Source: JBMOKT01 sp049323895
GTDB taxonomy: Bacteria; Bacillota; Peptococcia; Peptococcales; BICA1-8
Direction of reading: 5' to 3'
Length of the DNA stretch: 64,000 nt
Assembly (NCBI GenBank): GCA_049323895.1
Contig: JBMOKT010000014.1
Span: 1 to 64,000 of the forward strand
In this document: positions 41,261 to 50,584 of the stretch, one piece after another
Position numbering within the stretch: the first letter of the stretch is position 1
Layout of the letters: each line of letters begins with the position of its first letter
Made by a program: the position numbers and the translations under genes
The notes under the pieces: generated by a model
Told to the model about the DNA's origin: nothing
What the model saw: the letters and a program-made list of their open reading frames with translations, nothing else
The model's database searches: none

Positions 41261-41379
41261 TTATCCTTTCTAAATGATTAATGAAAGAAGGGGGAAGTTA
41301 GTACTGGTAAATAGTGGATATGGCGCTAGCGCTATATCCACAGGTAAAGGTAAAGGAATAGGCATCTGCTCAAGGGTTA

Positions 41380-41540
41380 GATATTGGGATGCATCACATG
41401 AACGCAACCCAGGTTGACGCATCTGCTCTGAGGATGCATCAAGGAAAATTGGCATTCATCGGATGCATCATGCAGAATAACCCGTGAACAGATACATCTT
41501 GCAGATTTGACCCTTAAGCAGATACATCATGCAGATTACC
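41380..41540. repeat. GATGCATC/CAGATACATC 30-bp repeat array
   Basis: GGGATGCATCACATGAACGC, GACGCATCTGCTC, GGATGCATCAAGG, CATCGGATGCATCATGCAG, then CAGATACATCTTGCAG and CAGATACATCATGCAG about 30 bases apart with an AC(C)CCTTAAG tail, ending at the prmC stop. The tail resembles the AACCCGTAAG tail of the TCAGAC units. Confidence 0.75.
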
Positions 41541-41542
41541 CC

Positions 41543-42397
41543 TTAAGTCAGCTGCCCCTTCACCACCCGGACGTTACCAGCCCAATCCTTAATAATCTTT
41601 CGGTTTACAAAATTATTATCTTTCAATAAGTTAAGGACGGTTTCACCCTGCTGCCAGCCTATTTCCAACAAAATATAACCATTGGTTTTTAAATACTTGG
41701 GTGCTTCCTCTAATATCCTGCGGTAAAAATCCAAACCGTCCTCGCCGCCCCACAGGGCAAGGGCGGGTTCTTTTTTCACATCTAAAGGAAGCTGTTCCAT
41801 TTCCCCAGTGGAAATATAGGGCGGATTGCTTACTATTATCTCAAAGCTTTGCTTGGTAAGGGGGGCATATAAATCTCCATGAAAGAACTCAATCTTTTCC
41901 AGTACTCCGGCATTTACAGCATTAATTTTGGCGACTTCCAAAGCATCACCGGAAATGTCAACTGCACAGAAAGATGCATCAGGTAAATATTTAGCTAGAC
42001 TTACAGCAATTGCGCCACTTCCTGTACACAGGTCGAGTATTGACAGGGGCTTAGCTATTTCCTTAGCCAGCTTGATAGTTTCTTCCACAAGAACCTCGGT
42101 ATCGGACCTGGGAATAAGAACATTTTTATTAACTAGAAAATCAAGCCCCATAAAATTTTGTTTACCCAAGAGGTACTGTAAGGGCTCTCCCGATTTCCGT
42201 CGGTTTATTAGGTCTTGGAATCTTTCTTGTTTTTCCTCCGCCAGGAGTTCCTCCTGATAGGCTAATAATTTGGCACGGCTATAACCTAATGTTTCAGCCA
42301 GCAATAATTCAGCCTCTATCCTTTTTTCCGCCCCTAAAAAAGAAACCGCCCACTGTAAAAAATCTTTAACAGTCTGCGGCTTATTATCCCTATCCAT
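41543..42397 (-). CDS. prmC: Peptide chain release factor N5-glutamine methyltransferase
   Basis: 284 residues: an N-terminal helical domain and a SAM methyltransferase domain with ILDLCTGSGAIAVSLAKYLP and the catalytic VSNPPYIS. It methylates the GGQ glutamine of release factors and starts on the last base of the prfA stop (TAATG), its substrate's gene. Confidence 0.96.
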   Translation of the reverse strand: MDRDNKPQTVKDFLQWAVSFLGAEKRIEAELLLAETLGYSRAKLLAYQEELLAEEKQERFQDLINRRKSGEPLQYLLGKQNFMGLDFLVNKNVLIPRSDTEVLVEETIKLAKEIAKPLSILDLCTGSGAIAVSLAKYLPDASFCAVDISGDALEVAKINAVNAGVLEKIEFFHGDLYAPLTKQSFEIIVSNPPYISTGEMEQLPLDVKKEPALALWGGEDGLDFYRRILEEAPKYLKTNGYILLEIGWQQGETVLNLLKDNNFVNRKIIKDWAGNVRVVKGQLT

Positions 42398-43464
42398 TAT
42401 TCCACCTGCTTTAACTTTTCCGCCTGGTCTATGGTAATCAAGGCGTCGATTATTTCACTTATCTCACCTAATAGTATTTGATCCAGTTTGTGCAGTGTCA
42501 AACCAATCCTGTGATCAGTAACCCTGCCCTGGGGGAAATTATAGGTCCTGATGCGCTCACTGCGATCACCGGTACCAACCTGGGTCTTCCTGGCTGCAGC
42601 TACTTCTCCCATCTGCTCTTGTTCAGCTTTTTCCAAAAGCCTGGCCCGCAGTACCTTTAAGGCCTTATCTTTGTTTTTGTGCTGGGACTTTTCATCCTGA
42701 CAGGAAACAACCAAACCGGTAGGTATATGGGTTATTCTCACCGCAGATTGGGTTGTATTAACGGACTGACCTCCTGGGCCACTGGAGCAAAAAACATCTA
42801 TCCTTAAATCATTAGCGTCAATTTGTACATCCACATCCTCGGCCTCAGGCAGGACAGCAACAGTTGCCGTTGAGGTATGGATACGCCCTCCTGACTCAGT
42901 GGTGGGAACCCGCTGCACCCGATGCACACCACTTTCAAACTTAAGCTTGCTGTATGCACCATGACCTTGAATAAGGAAAATTACCTCTTTAAAGCCACCG
43001 ACATCGGAATAGTGGGAGCTCATTACTTCTGTCTTCCATCCTCTATTTTCCGCGTAGCGGTTATACATACGGTAGAGGTCATTGGCAAACAGCCCGGCTT
43101 CATCTCCCCCGGCACCTGCCCTGATCTCCATAATTACGTTTTTCTCATCGTTAGGGTCCTTAGGAAGGAGGAGAATCTTCAGTTCTTCTTCCATAGCATT
43201 TTTCTTTTCTTCTAATTCATCTACTTCCAATTCGACTAAATCCCGCATATCGGGGTCTAGTTTGTCGGCAAGGAGTGCTTTAGCTTCCTGCAATTCGCCT
43301 ACCACTTTTTTGTAATTACGATAAGCCTCAACTATATCGGTAATCTCCGCTTGGGCTTTAGCGTGCTTTTGCAGCTCGGAGGGGTTATTGATTACTTTGG
43401 GATCACTCATCAGAGCATTAAGTTCTTCGTATCTATCTTCGATATGCTGTAATTTGTCAAACAT
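42397..43464 (-). CDS. prfA: Peptide chain release factor 1
   Basis: 355 residues. GGQ motif in CSSGPGGQSVNTTQSAVRI, and domain 2 with MEIRAGAGGDEAGLFANDLY. The codon-recognition P-x-T position reads HRVQRVPTTESGGRIH, typical of RF1. ATG follows CGGAGTG. First of a prfA-prmC pair. Confidence 0.97.
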   Translation of the reverse strand: MFDKLQHIEDRYEELNALMSDPKVINNPSELQKHAKAQAEITDIVEAYRNYKKVVGELQEAKALLADKLDPDMRDLVELEVDELEEKKNAMEEELKILLLPKDPNDEKNVIMEIRAGAGGDEAGLFANDLYRMYNRYAENRGWKTEVMSSHYSDVGGFKEVIFLIQGHGAYSKLKFESGVHRVQRVPTTESGGRIHTSTATVAVLPEAEDVDVQIDANDLRIDVFCSSGPGGQSVNTTQSAVRITHIPTGLVVSCQDEKSQHKNKDKALKVLRARLLEKAEQEQMGEVAAARKTQVGTGDRSERIRTYNFPQGRVTDHRIGLTLHKLDQILLGEISEIIDALITIDQAEKLKQVE

Positions 43465-43481
43465 TTATATCACTCCGTTTT

Positions 43482-43512
43482 AGTGGCTAGTAGGTTAGTG
43501 GCTAGTGGCTAG
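43482..43512. repeat. GTGGCTA heptamers
   Basis: GTGGCTAGTAGGTTAGTGGC plus TAGTGGCTAG, just upstream of prfA. Confidence 0.8.
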
Positions 43513-43669
43513 ATTTCAGTTAAGATAATAAGACAAAAGCATTTAGTAATAACCACATTAATCATTTTAAAGACCGATTCGGCTTGGAATCGGTCACAGA
43601 TATCTAAATTACAGTATATATACTTTCCTATTATTTTGCAAGGGTAAAAAGAATGAGGAAATGAGGAAT

Positions 43670-43720
43670 GGGGACACACCTTAGTTTGAAGAAATTCTTC
43701 GAAGCTCAAGGTGTGTCCCC
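43670..43720. repeat. GGGGACACACC hairpin, copy 4 (variant), possible mrp terminator
   Basis: GGGGACACACCTT (43670-43682) and AAGGTGTGTCCCC (43708-43720) are perfect arms around a 25-base interior containing GAAGAAATTCTTC, itself a palindrome. It begins 8 bases after the stop of the last antiporter gene (43728), so it may end that transcript, although no U-run follows. Confidence 0.75.
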
Positions 43721-43727
43721 AATTAGA

Positions 43728-45452
43728 TTACAGGAACCAGATGTAGGATATGGTTACCACAAAGACCAGCAAACTCATGAGGACAGTTGTCCCTACCGGG
43801 AAACGGTACTTGTCTTCGGAATAATCGCCAACTACCTCGTCCTGTACTGTTTGCGGCGCCCATTTCAGTGGATTGTTAAAGAAGGGCAGGATTTGTTTTA
43901 ATATATACATTCCGTTGGAGGCTAAAGTTTCTCTGGCTGTACATACAACCCACACTAAGCCTTTAACAACTGCAATAAGGGGTCTTCTATAGAACCAGTC
44001 TGTATCAACGGAAATCTTAATCTTAGGCTCCATCTTAGGAATAAATATCCAGAAAGCAATTAATGCTGCTACCATCAACTGTACCGAGGAAATCACGTGA
44101 TCTAGGGTAAATGGTACATAGGTTGCGTCGAAGGGCAGATAGGTATAAAGCAAACTGGGAACTATCCCGTAGAGGGTACATAACAACGCTCCCCCGCCCA
44201 TGGCTACATACATATTCTTTGGAATTGGCTTAGGTTCTAATTGACGGTCTGTACCAAAGAACATAAAGAACTTGAGCTTTAAGGCAATGGATAAGAAAGT
44301 ACCTATACTTGCTAAATACAGTAACAATTCAGCTATGGGCAGCTTCTCATATGCTGCCGCAGAAATAATCATAGACTTACTGATAAATCCGTTAAACAGA
44401 GGTACACCGGAAATGGAGAAAGCTCCTATTGTGTACAAAATAAATACTAAGGGCATTTTCCGAGCCAGGCCGCCCAATTCTGTAAGCTTTGATACTCCAG
44501 TAGCTTGAATAACAGCACCTGCCGACATGAATAACAGTGACTTATATAATATGTGGCTGTATGCATGGGAAGTAGCACCATTTAAGGCTAACTGGGAACC
44601 AATACCTACACCGGCAACCATAAAACCAACCTGACTGATGATATGATAGGCCAGCAAACGTCTGATATTGTTTTCCAACACAGCGTAAACAACACCATAA
44701 AGGGCCATGATAACCCCAGCCCATAAAAGAACGGTGGCACCAGGGAATATTCTTATCAAACAATAAACAGCAACTTTGGTGGTAAAGGAACTTAAGAATA
44801 CACTGCCGGTAATTGTTCCTTCAGGGTAAGCATCAGTTAACCAGGCATGTAATGGCGGGATAGCCGCGTTTACACCAACACCTAATAAGATCAACCAGAA
44901 TGCTGCATCATTAGTACCTGTTAATGCTGTAATAAGCGGCTGTCCGGCAGTAATTTTCAGGAAGATACCAGCTAAGAGCAGATTGCCGCCAAACATATGC
45001 ACTAATAAATATCTGAAACCGGCGCCCCGGGATTGGGCGTTACCCCTATACCAGATTAAGAATACAGAGGATACTGCCATTAACTCCCAGAAAAAGATGA
45101 GGGTCATCCAGTCTCCACTGAAGACAACACCCAAAGAACTTCCTGCATAGGCAAGTCCAGCAAGGGCTTCTCCTTTATTTTCATTATGCAGGGCATAGAT
45201 ATTGCCCAGAAGAGCCATGATGCTGAAAATCAATCCAAAAACCCATGATAGTTCATCTACCTTTAAAATTTGCAGTTCTAGACCATTTATAAAGGGGATG
45301 GTCCAAAGGGTGCCTACTTTCAAGGTAAACATTGCGTAAAGAGCTAAAAGCGGAGCACCGACCATGGAAGCTTGGCGAAGACGACCGGGTAAAATACCAG
45401 CCAGTATACCGCCCAAAATAAGAATCAACCCTGGATGGAAATTACTCATCAT
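43728..45452 (-). CDS. Mrp/Mbh antiporter module, third MrpD/NuoL-like subunit
   Basis: About 574 residues, around 14-16 membrane helices. Antiporter-fold landmarks: FWELMAVSSVFLIWY, AIPPLHAWLTDAYPEGT, SHILYKSLLFMSAGAVI. A long C-terminus with TDWFYRRPLIAVVKGLVW resembles NuoL/MrpA-type proteins more than MrpD. ATG 45452 follows GGAGGTGAAGACA. As no gene for the large N-terminal half of MrpA is present, this subunit may fill that place. It is the last gene of the antiporter operon. Confidence 0.88.
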   Translation of the reverse strand: MMSNFHPGLILILGGILAGILPGRLRQASMVGAPLLALYAMFTLKVGTLWTIPFINGLELQILKVDELSWVFGLIFSIMALLGNIYALHNENKGEALAGLAYAGSSLGVVFSGDWMTLIFFWELMAVSSVFLIWYRGNAQSRGAGFRYLLVHMFGGNLLLAGIFLKITAGQPLITALTGTNDAAFWLILLGVGVNAAIPPLHAWLTDAYPEGTITGSVFLSSFTTKVAVYCLIRIFPGATVLLWAGVIMALYGVVYAVLENNIRRLLAYHIISQVGFMVAGVGIGSQLALNGATSHAYSHILYKSLLFMSAGAVIQATGVSKLTELGGLARKMPLVFILYTIGAFSISGVPLFNGFISKSMIISAAAYEKLPIAELLLYLASIGTFLSIALKLKFFMFFGTDRQLEPKPIPKNMYVAMGGGALLCTLYGIVPSLLYTYLPFDATYVPFTLDHVISSVQLMVAALIAFWIFIPKMEPKIKISVDTDWFYRRPLIAVVKGLVWVVCTARETLASNGMYILKQILPFFNNPLKWAPQTVQDEVVGDYSEDKYRFPVGTTVLMSLLVFVVTISYIWFL

Positions 45453-45681
45453 TGTCTTCACCTCCACCATAAAACTTCTCGGGCTTAGAAATAAATATCA
45501 TGCCTAAACCCTTGGATACACCCATTAACAATAAACAACCTAAGAAACCGTAGATAATATCAAACCCGATAAATTCGTGCCACCAAAATTTTGCATGGGG
45601 GTGCACAAACAGCACTTCTACCACGAGTGATACTATAAGCGCGGCAATACTAATGCCCAGTATCTTTTTAGTAGTAGACAT
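45442..45681 (-). CDS. Small membrane protein of the antiporter operon
   Basis: 79 residues with two membrane helices (ISIAALIVSLVVEVLFVHPH and FIGFDIIYGFLGCLLLMGVS) and an acidic C-terminus. ATG overlaps the stop of the preceding gene by one base (TAATG) and its end overlaps the next start by 11, so it is translated as part of the operon. I do not know the family; its place between two NuoL/MrpD-like genes suggests an accessory subunit. Confidence 0.8.
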   Translation of the reverse strand: MSTTKKILGISIAALIVSLVVEVLFVHPHAKFWWHEFIGFDIIYGFLGCLLLMGVSKGLGMIFISKPEKFYGGGEDNDE

Positions 45682-47195
45682 TACCACCCACCTCCTACCA
45701 ACTGCATACTTTTCACAATGCTTTGGGCTGAGATTACCGCAAGATCATAGAAGTTTGCCCCAAAGTTAGGAAGAACACCTAATACTAATGACATTACTGC
45801 TGTAATAACTATAGGAATAAGCATATCTTTCCTGGCTTCACCATAGTGGGTAAACTTATCAGAATCCTTGAAAAATGCCATATAGGAAATGGGTACCAGG
45901 TAGGATAGACCTAACATGGCACTGGCAATTAAAACAACTACAAACAGGCTTTGCCCGCCCTGGAGGGCTCCTAAGGCGATGTTCCATTTACTGATAAAAC
46001 CTACTATAAAAGGTACCCCTGCTATCCCTAGAGATCCGATAGTAAAGGCAGCCATAGTGATGGGCATTTGCCTTCCGATACCCTTCATCTCACTGATATT
46101 TGACTTGTGGGTAGTAACATATATTGCACCTGCGCAGAAGAAGAGGGTAATCTTCATAAAGGCGTGGGCAATTATGTGATACATACCACCTAAAAATCCA
46201 AGTGGTGTTAATAGTGACAAACCTAAAACCACGTATGATAATTGTCCAACTGTCGAGAAGGCCAGCCTTCTTTTAAGGTTGTCCTGATTCATGGCAATCA
46301 ATGAGGAAGCGATAATGGTAAAAGCAGCAACCCAAGCCAGGACTAGACCCATACCTATCTCGTTTAACAGTTCGGGACCAAATACATAGCCGATAATCCG
46401 TAAAACACCAAAGGCACCTGCTTTAACAACAGCAACAGCGTGGAGCAAAGCACTGACTGGTGTAGGAGCCACCATTGCTGCTGGCAGCCAGCCGTGCAAA
46501 GGCATAACACCGGCTTTAACTGCAGCTCCCAGTACCATTAAAACAAAGATAAGCCTTAAAGTGCCTGCTGAAGCCATATCGGAAGTCAAAAAACCTCCCG
46601 CTACGAAATCACCGGTTCCTACTTTTAAGTAGGTCCAGATTATTGTTATGAAAAATAATTGTCCGGAAATCAAGGTGTACGCCAAATATTTCCTGCCGGA
46701 TTTAATGGCTTCATCATTCCGCTTGTGAATAACCAGAGGATATGTTGCCAGGGTCAATAATTCAAAGAATATAAAGAATGTTAAAAGGTTTGCTGAAAAG
46801 GCAATACCTATGGCAGCAGATAATGATAAGGCAAAGCTGGCAAAATAACCTGTCTGATATTTTTCATTATTGCCTCTCATATAGCCTATGGAGTAAAAGG
46901 AAGTTACCACCCATAAGGCTGAGGCTAATGCTGCAAAAATCATACCCGCTGAATCGGCCCTTAACTGGAGGGTAATACCCTGGGCAATATGCAGAGGTGC
47001 TATCTCAAAAACTTTGCCGGCAAGTACTGCTGGCAGCATGGAAAATACTATTGCGGCTTTACCGAAAGCAGCTAATAATGTCCAGCCTTCCCGGAGATTA
47101 GGATTACGCCCGCTAAACAATATCAGTATAGTGGCAACCAGGGAAATTAACACTGCCCATAAGGGTCTATAGTCTAATAAAAATTCTGGTGTCAT
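45681..47195 (-). CDS. Mrp/Mbh antiporter module, second MrpD-like subunit
   Basis: 504 residues, about 14 membrane helices. FEGLxxATYPLV region reads FFELLTLATYPLVIHKRN, then AGVMPLHGWLPAAMVAPTPV-SALLHAVAVVKAG and IAHAFMKITLFFCAGAIYV, all antiporter-type proton-channel motifs shared with MrpD and NuoM/N. Four-base ATGA overlap with the gene before. Confidence 0.92.
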   Translation of the reverse strand: MTPEFLLDYRPLWAVLISLVATILILFSGRNPNLREGWTLLAAFGKAAIVFSMLPAVLAGKVFEIAPLHIAQGITLQLRADSAGMIFAALASALWVVTSFYSIGYMRGNNEKYQTGYFASFALSLSAAIGIAFSANLLTFFIFFELLTLATYPLVIHKRNDEAIKSGRKYLAYTLISGQLFFITIIWTYLKVGTGDFVAGGFLTSDMASAGTLRLIFVLMVLGAAVKAGVMPLHGWLPAAMVAPTPVSALLHAVAVVKAGAFGVLRIIGYVFGPELLNEIGMGLVLAWVAAFTIIASSLIAMNQDNLKRRLAFSTVGQLSYVVLGLSLLTPLGFLGGMYHIIAHAFMKITLFFCAGAIYVTTHKSNISEMKGIGRQMPITMAAFTIGSLGIAGVPFIVGFISKWNIALGALQGGQSLFVVVLIASAMLGLSYLVPISYMAFFKDSDKFTHYGEARKDMLIPIVITAVMSLVLGVLPNFGANFYDLAVISAQSIVKSMQLVGGGW

Positions 47196-48682
47196 CGAAT
47201 TCCCACCCCCGGAACAGCAAATTGCAGTACTTGGGTAACAATTTGCTCATTATAGATACCAATTACTAAAATCCCTAAACCTAGAACTACAATTGGCAAC
47301 AGCATAGTTACAGGCAGTTCGAAAGTTTTAGCGGTTTTAACTTCTGTAACATCCTCTTCGGATTTTTTGCGCATAAAGATATTTTCAATAATGCGGAAGA
47401 AGTATGCCAAATTCAACAAACTGCTGATTATTATAACTGCGATGTAGAACCACATATCAGCCTCGGCAGCACCAAGGACTAAATACCATTTGCTAAAAAA
47501 TCCTGCCGTTGGAGGCAAACCAATCATGGAAAGAGCAGCTATTACAAAGGCAGTCATAGTGAAAGGCATTTTCTTATTTAGTTCTGCAAATTTTTCTATG
47601 CTCACTTCACCAGTACGCCATTTGATGCCCCCCGCTATTAAGAACAGACAGCTTTTCATAATAGCATGGTTAATGATATGAAGTACTGCTCCAATTAACC
47701 CATAGGTATTGCCAATTGCAAAACCTACCACAATGTAACCTATTTGACCAACACTGGAATAGGCCAGCATTCGTCTGAAATCCTTCTGGGCAATAGCCAT
47801 GATAGAACCAATCAGTATGCCTAGTGCTGCCAACCAACCCATTACCTGCAGAGCCGATGTTACAGCAATGCTTGCAGTGCCAAAAACAAAGAAGAAAAAT
47901 CTCAAGATTACATAGGCCGGTACTTTACCCATTACACCAGCAATAAGGGCTGCTGCTGCAGGATGGGAATAGGTATATGCATCAGGCTGCCAGCCATGTA
48001 AGGGAAATAACGCCATTTTAATGCCTAAACCTACCACAAACATAGCTACCGTCATAAATACCACTGGTGAGTCTATCATAGGCATAATTCTTTCAACCAT
48101 ATCGGCCATGTTTAAGGTTCCTGTGATAGCATATAAATAACCAATGCCTAGCAGATAGAAGGAAGCGCCTATTGTTCCTATTAACAAGTACCTAAAAGCA
48201 GCAACTGTAGCACGGTGACCTCCAGCTGCGATTAGGCCATAGCCAGCTAATGAAGAAATCTCCAAAAATACATAGAGGTTAAATACATCACCGGTTATTA
48301 CCATTCCTAACAGACCGGTAGTAAGCAATAAATAAAGGGAATAGTAAGTTGCGTTTTTCAACCAATCATCCTGGTTTAAAAAAGGTCCTGAGTAAATAGC
48401 CACAATCAAACTAACAAAAGATATCAAAACTGCCATAGTCCCACCTAACGGGTCAATAACAAATTCTATCCCCCAAGGTGGTGCCCAGTTACCAAAATGA
48501 TAGTGCCAAGGTCCTTCAGAAACAACTTTTATTAGAACTCCGATTGAACTGATATGGGCCGCTAAAATAGCGAGAATTGTCATCCATCGTCCCAGTTGTT
48601 TGGAAAAATAAGAAACGAAGGGACTTATCAGAGATGCCATCAGCGGCAGAACAACAATCAGAGCTGGCATTTGTTCTCTCAT
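47192..48682 (-). CDS. mnhD: Mrp/Mbh antiporter subunit D
   Basis: 496 residues, about 14 membrane helices. VFLEISSLAGYGLIAAGGHR, KMALFPLHGWQPDAYTYSHP-AAAALIAGVMGKVPAYVILRF and INHAIMKSCLFLIAGGI are typical of MrpD. Four-base overlaps on both sides show tight coupling with mnhC and the next D-like gene. Confidence 0.93.
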   Translation of the reverse strand: MREQMPALIVVLPLMASLISPFVSYFSKQLGRWMTILAILAAHISSIGVLIKVVSEGPWHYHFGNWAPPWGIEFVIDPLGGTMAVLISFVSLIVAIYSGPFLNQDDWLKNATYYSLYLLLTTGLLGMVITGDVFNLYVFLEISSLAGYGLIAAGGHRATVAAFRYLLIGTIGASFYLLGIGYLYAITGTLNMADMVERIMPMIDSPVVFMTVAMFVVGLGIKMALFPLHGWQPDAYTYSHPAAAALIAGVMGKVPAYVILRFFFFVFGTASIAVTSALQVMGWLAALGILIGSIMAIAQKDFRRMLAYSSVGQIGYIVVGFAIGNTYGLIGAVLHIINHAIMKSCLFLIAGGIKWRTGEVSIEKFAELNKKMPFTMTAFVIAALSMIGLPPTAGFFSKWYLVLGAAEADMWFYIAVIIISSLLNLAYFFRIIENIFMRKKSEEDVTEVKTAKTFELPVTMLLPIVVLGLGILVIGIYNEQIVTQVLQFAVPGVGIR

Positions 48683-49047
48683 TTATTCATCCTCCGTAAT
48701 ATCTCATCTTCCTCAATTGAGCCATATTTTCTTTGTACTCGCATCATTAATGCCAAGGCCACCCCTGTAGTACTCAAACTAACAACAATAGCAGTCAGCA
48801 TTAGTGCGTGGGGAAGAGGATTAATATATTTATCAACATCATATTTTCCAGCTTCTAAAATAGGCAAGGTACCTCCAGCCTTCTGCCCTAAAACCAGGAA
48901 GAAGATAATTACCGCAACCTGCATTATATTCATAGCCATCAGTTTTTTCATTAAGTTGTTCTTATCTAAGATTCCGTAAAGTCCTACTAAGAAGAGGACT
49001 GCTACAAGCCAGTAGATTACTGGGCTTTCTAACATATTAAGGATCAT
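48679..49047 (-). CDS. mnhC: Mrp/Mbh antiporter subunit C (NuoK-like)
   Basis: 122 residues, three membrane helices. WLVAVLFLVGLYGILDKNNL-MKKLMAMNIMQVAVIIFFL and NPLPHALMLTAIVVSLSTTGVALAL (in parts) are the NuoK/MrpC pattern. Confidence 0.95.
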   Translation of the reverse strand: MILNMLESPVIYWLVAVLFLVGLYGILDKNNLMKKLMAMNIMQVAVIIFFLVLGQKAGGTLPILEAGKYDVDKYINPLPHALMLTAIVVSLSTTGVALALMMRVQRKYGSIEEDEILRRMNK

Positions 49048-49481
49048 AGTAAATCCTCCCCTCTGGTAAGAGCATCAAGAATTGCTATGATAGTAGTCAT
49101 AACACATAGTGTTACACCGATCTCTATGGCAAGGATTCCGTAAGCATGGAGCTCTGCGGCCTCATGTACAGGTATAGGCAGCTTTTCATACTCTAAGAAT
49201 TTACCGCCTGCCAGCATTGTGTAGAAACCTACCAGGGCATAAATAAGGGTTCCAATACCTGCTAGTATTAAAGCCTTTTCACCACTGATGTTAAACATGG
49301 CCTCTTCGCCTTGTATTAAACGGGCTAAAACTATTCCTACAGCTAAAAGGGCACCCGCCTGGAAGCCCCCACCGGGGCTGTATTCACCATGGATTAAAAC
49401 ATAAATACCGTAGACAAGGGTAAAGGGTACTAAAATTCTGAATGAAGTATCTAAAATGATACCCCCAAATCTTTCTTTCAT
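49044..49481 (-). CDS. mnhB: Mrp/Mbh antiporter subunit B (MnhB domain)
   Basis: 145 residues. FRILVPFTLVYGIYVLIHGE-YSPGGGFQAGALLAVGIVLA is the MnhB signature, followed by further membrane helices. Overlaps mnhC by four bases. Confidence 0.95.
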   Translation of the reverse strand: MKERFGGIILDTSFRILVPFTLVYGIYVLIHGEYSPGGGFQAGALLAVGIVLARLIQGEEAMFNISGEKALILAGIGTLIYALVGFYTMLAGGKFLEYEKLPIPVHEAAELHAYGILAIEIGVTLCVMTTIIAILDALTRGEDLL

Positions 49482-49771
49482 TAATTATCTCCCCCCTCAT
49501 CCTTGCGATATCCTCTTAAAATCATAAATGTGGCAACACCGGCAACAAATATAACAGAGGTTTCTCCCAAAGTATCAATACCCCTATAGTCGGCAAGAAC
49601 AGCCGTAACCATGTTGGGCGAAGCAGTTTCCTTTTTGGACTTTTCAATATAGCGGGGTGATACGTGTTCTGACGCAGGTGTGTTGGGATCACCAACTTTA
49701 GGTAAGTCCACGGCAGAATAAAGAAACATAAAACCCATTAGTAAAATTAATATCGGACCTAACTTTTTCAT
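49481..49771 (-). CDS. MbhE-like subunit (MrpA C-terminal type)
   Basis: About 96 residues with two membrane helices around MVTAVLADYRGIDTLGETSV, the conserved segment of MbhE and of the end of MrpA. ATG 49771 overlaps the preceding stop (ATGA), which fixes the start. In canonical Mrp operons this segment is fused to MrpA; here it stands alone, as in membrane-bound hydrogenase operons. Confidence 0.9.
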   Translation of the reverse strand: MKKLGPILILLMGFMFLYSAVDLPKVGDPNTPASEHVSPRYIEKSKKETASPNMVTAVLADYRGIDTLGETSVIFVAGVATFMILRGYRKDEGGDN

Positions 49772-50013
49772 CGTTTGCACCACCTATCTAATTCCCTAAG
49801 GGCGGCAATAAAAAATACCGTAGAAATTACTCCTATTACCGCTTCAGTAAAGGCAACATCGGGAGCTCCTTGGACTAAATACAGCAGTACAGCAAAGAAA
49901 CTAAAAGCACCAAATAGAACAACGGATGCTAATAAATCTTTTACGTTTAAAGCAGTTATGCCGGTTCCAATTAATAATATTAGTAAAAGTGCTTGAATAG
50001 CTAAGTTAAACAT
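49768..50013 (-). CDS. MbhD-like subunit (DUF4040)
   Basis: 81 residues, three membrane helices. SVVLFGAFSFFAVLLYLVQG-APDVAFTEAVIGVISTVFF is the DUF4040/MbhD signature, equivalent to another part of the MrpA C-terminus. ATG follows GGGGGAGTAGG. Confidence 0.92.
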   Translation of the reverse strand: MFNLAIQALLLILLIGTGITALNVKDLLASVVLFGAFSFFAVLLYLVQGAPDVAFTEAVIGVISTVFFIAALRELDRWCKR

Positions 50014-50016
50014 AAC

Positions 50017-50316
50017 CTACTCCCCCTTTCGCGACCAAGGTTTTAGTCCAGATCTATAGGCTGCACGGCAGATAATATGGGTACCTATGGGGTTAGCAAG
50101 AAGGACAAATAAAACTATCATGATTAATTTTACCGTTGTTAGGTTTAATCCCTCGTAAAATGCTAAACCTAAAAAGCACAGCATCAAACCCAAGGTTTCA
50201 CTCTTGCCTGAAGCATGCAAACGTGTATAAAAATCAGGGAGACGCAATACTCCGATAGCAGCAACTGTAATAAAAAAGAACCCTGCTAAAAGGAAAATAA
50301 TAGCTAAAATTTTCAC
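50017..50316 (-). CDS. mnhG: Mrp/Mbh antiporter subunit G
   Basis: About 99 residues, three helices. IGVLRLPDFYTRLHASGKSE and TLGLMLCFLGLAFYEG are the MnhG signature. I choose GTG 50316 (10 bases after GGAG); the longer reading to 50352 would overlap the previous gene widely. Confidence 0.9.
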   Translation of the reverse strand: MKILAIIFLLAGFFFITVAAIGVLRLPDFYTRLHASGKSETLGLMLCFLGLAFYEGLNLTTVKLIMIVLFVLLANPIGTHIICRAAYRSGLKPWSRKGE

Positions 50317-50320
50317 TTGA

Positions 50321-50584
50321 TTATGTCTCCTTTCCCCCAATGTACTTAGCAATTACCACTAAGCTGATAAATCCTAAAACAGCATAGGCAATAGATATAT
50401 CCACATACATATCGGGTCTTTTATCTATATAGCCAAATAGAACTAATAAAAGTATGGTATCGGCGCCAATTACACCCAGCCCATTTAAACGGTCATAGAC
50501 GCTTGGGCCCTGGAAGACTCGTATAAGCATTAATAATATTACAATCACTAAACCTACAATTAATCCATAAAATACTGCATCCAT
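50321..50584 (-). CDS. mnhF: Mrp/Mbh antiporter subunit F
   Basis: 87 residues, three helices. RVFQGPSVYDRLNGLGVIGA is the MrpF motif. Directly follows mnhE. Confidence 0.94.
   Translation of the reverse strand: MDAVFYGLIVGLVIVILLMLIRVFQGPSVYDRLNGLGVIGADTILLLVLFGYIDKRPDMYVDISIAYAVLGFISLVVIAKYIGGKET

Noticed and set aside
43509..43709. 66-codon minus-strand frame after prfA
   Set aside because: It reads through the GGGGACAC hairpin and an AT-rich gap, has no RBS and no recognisable domain.
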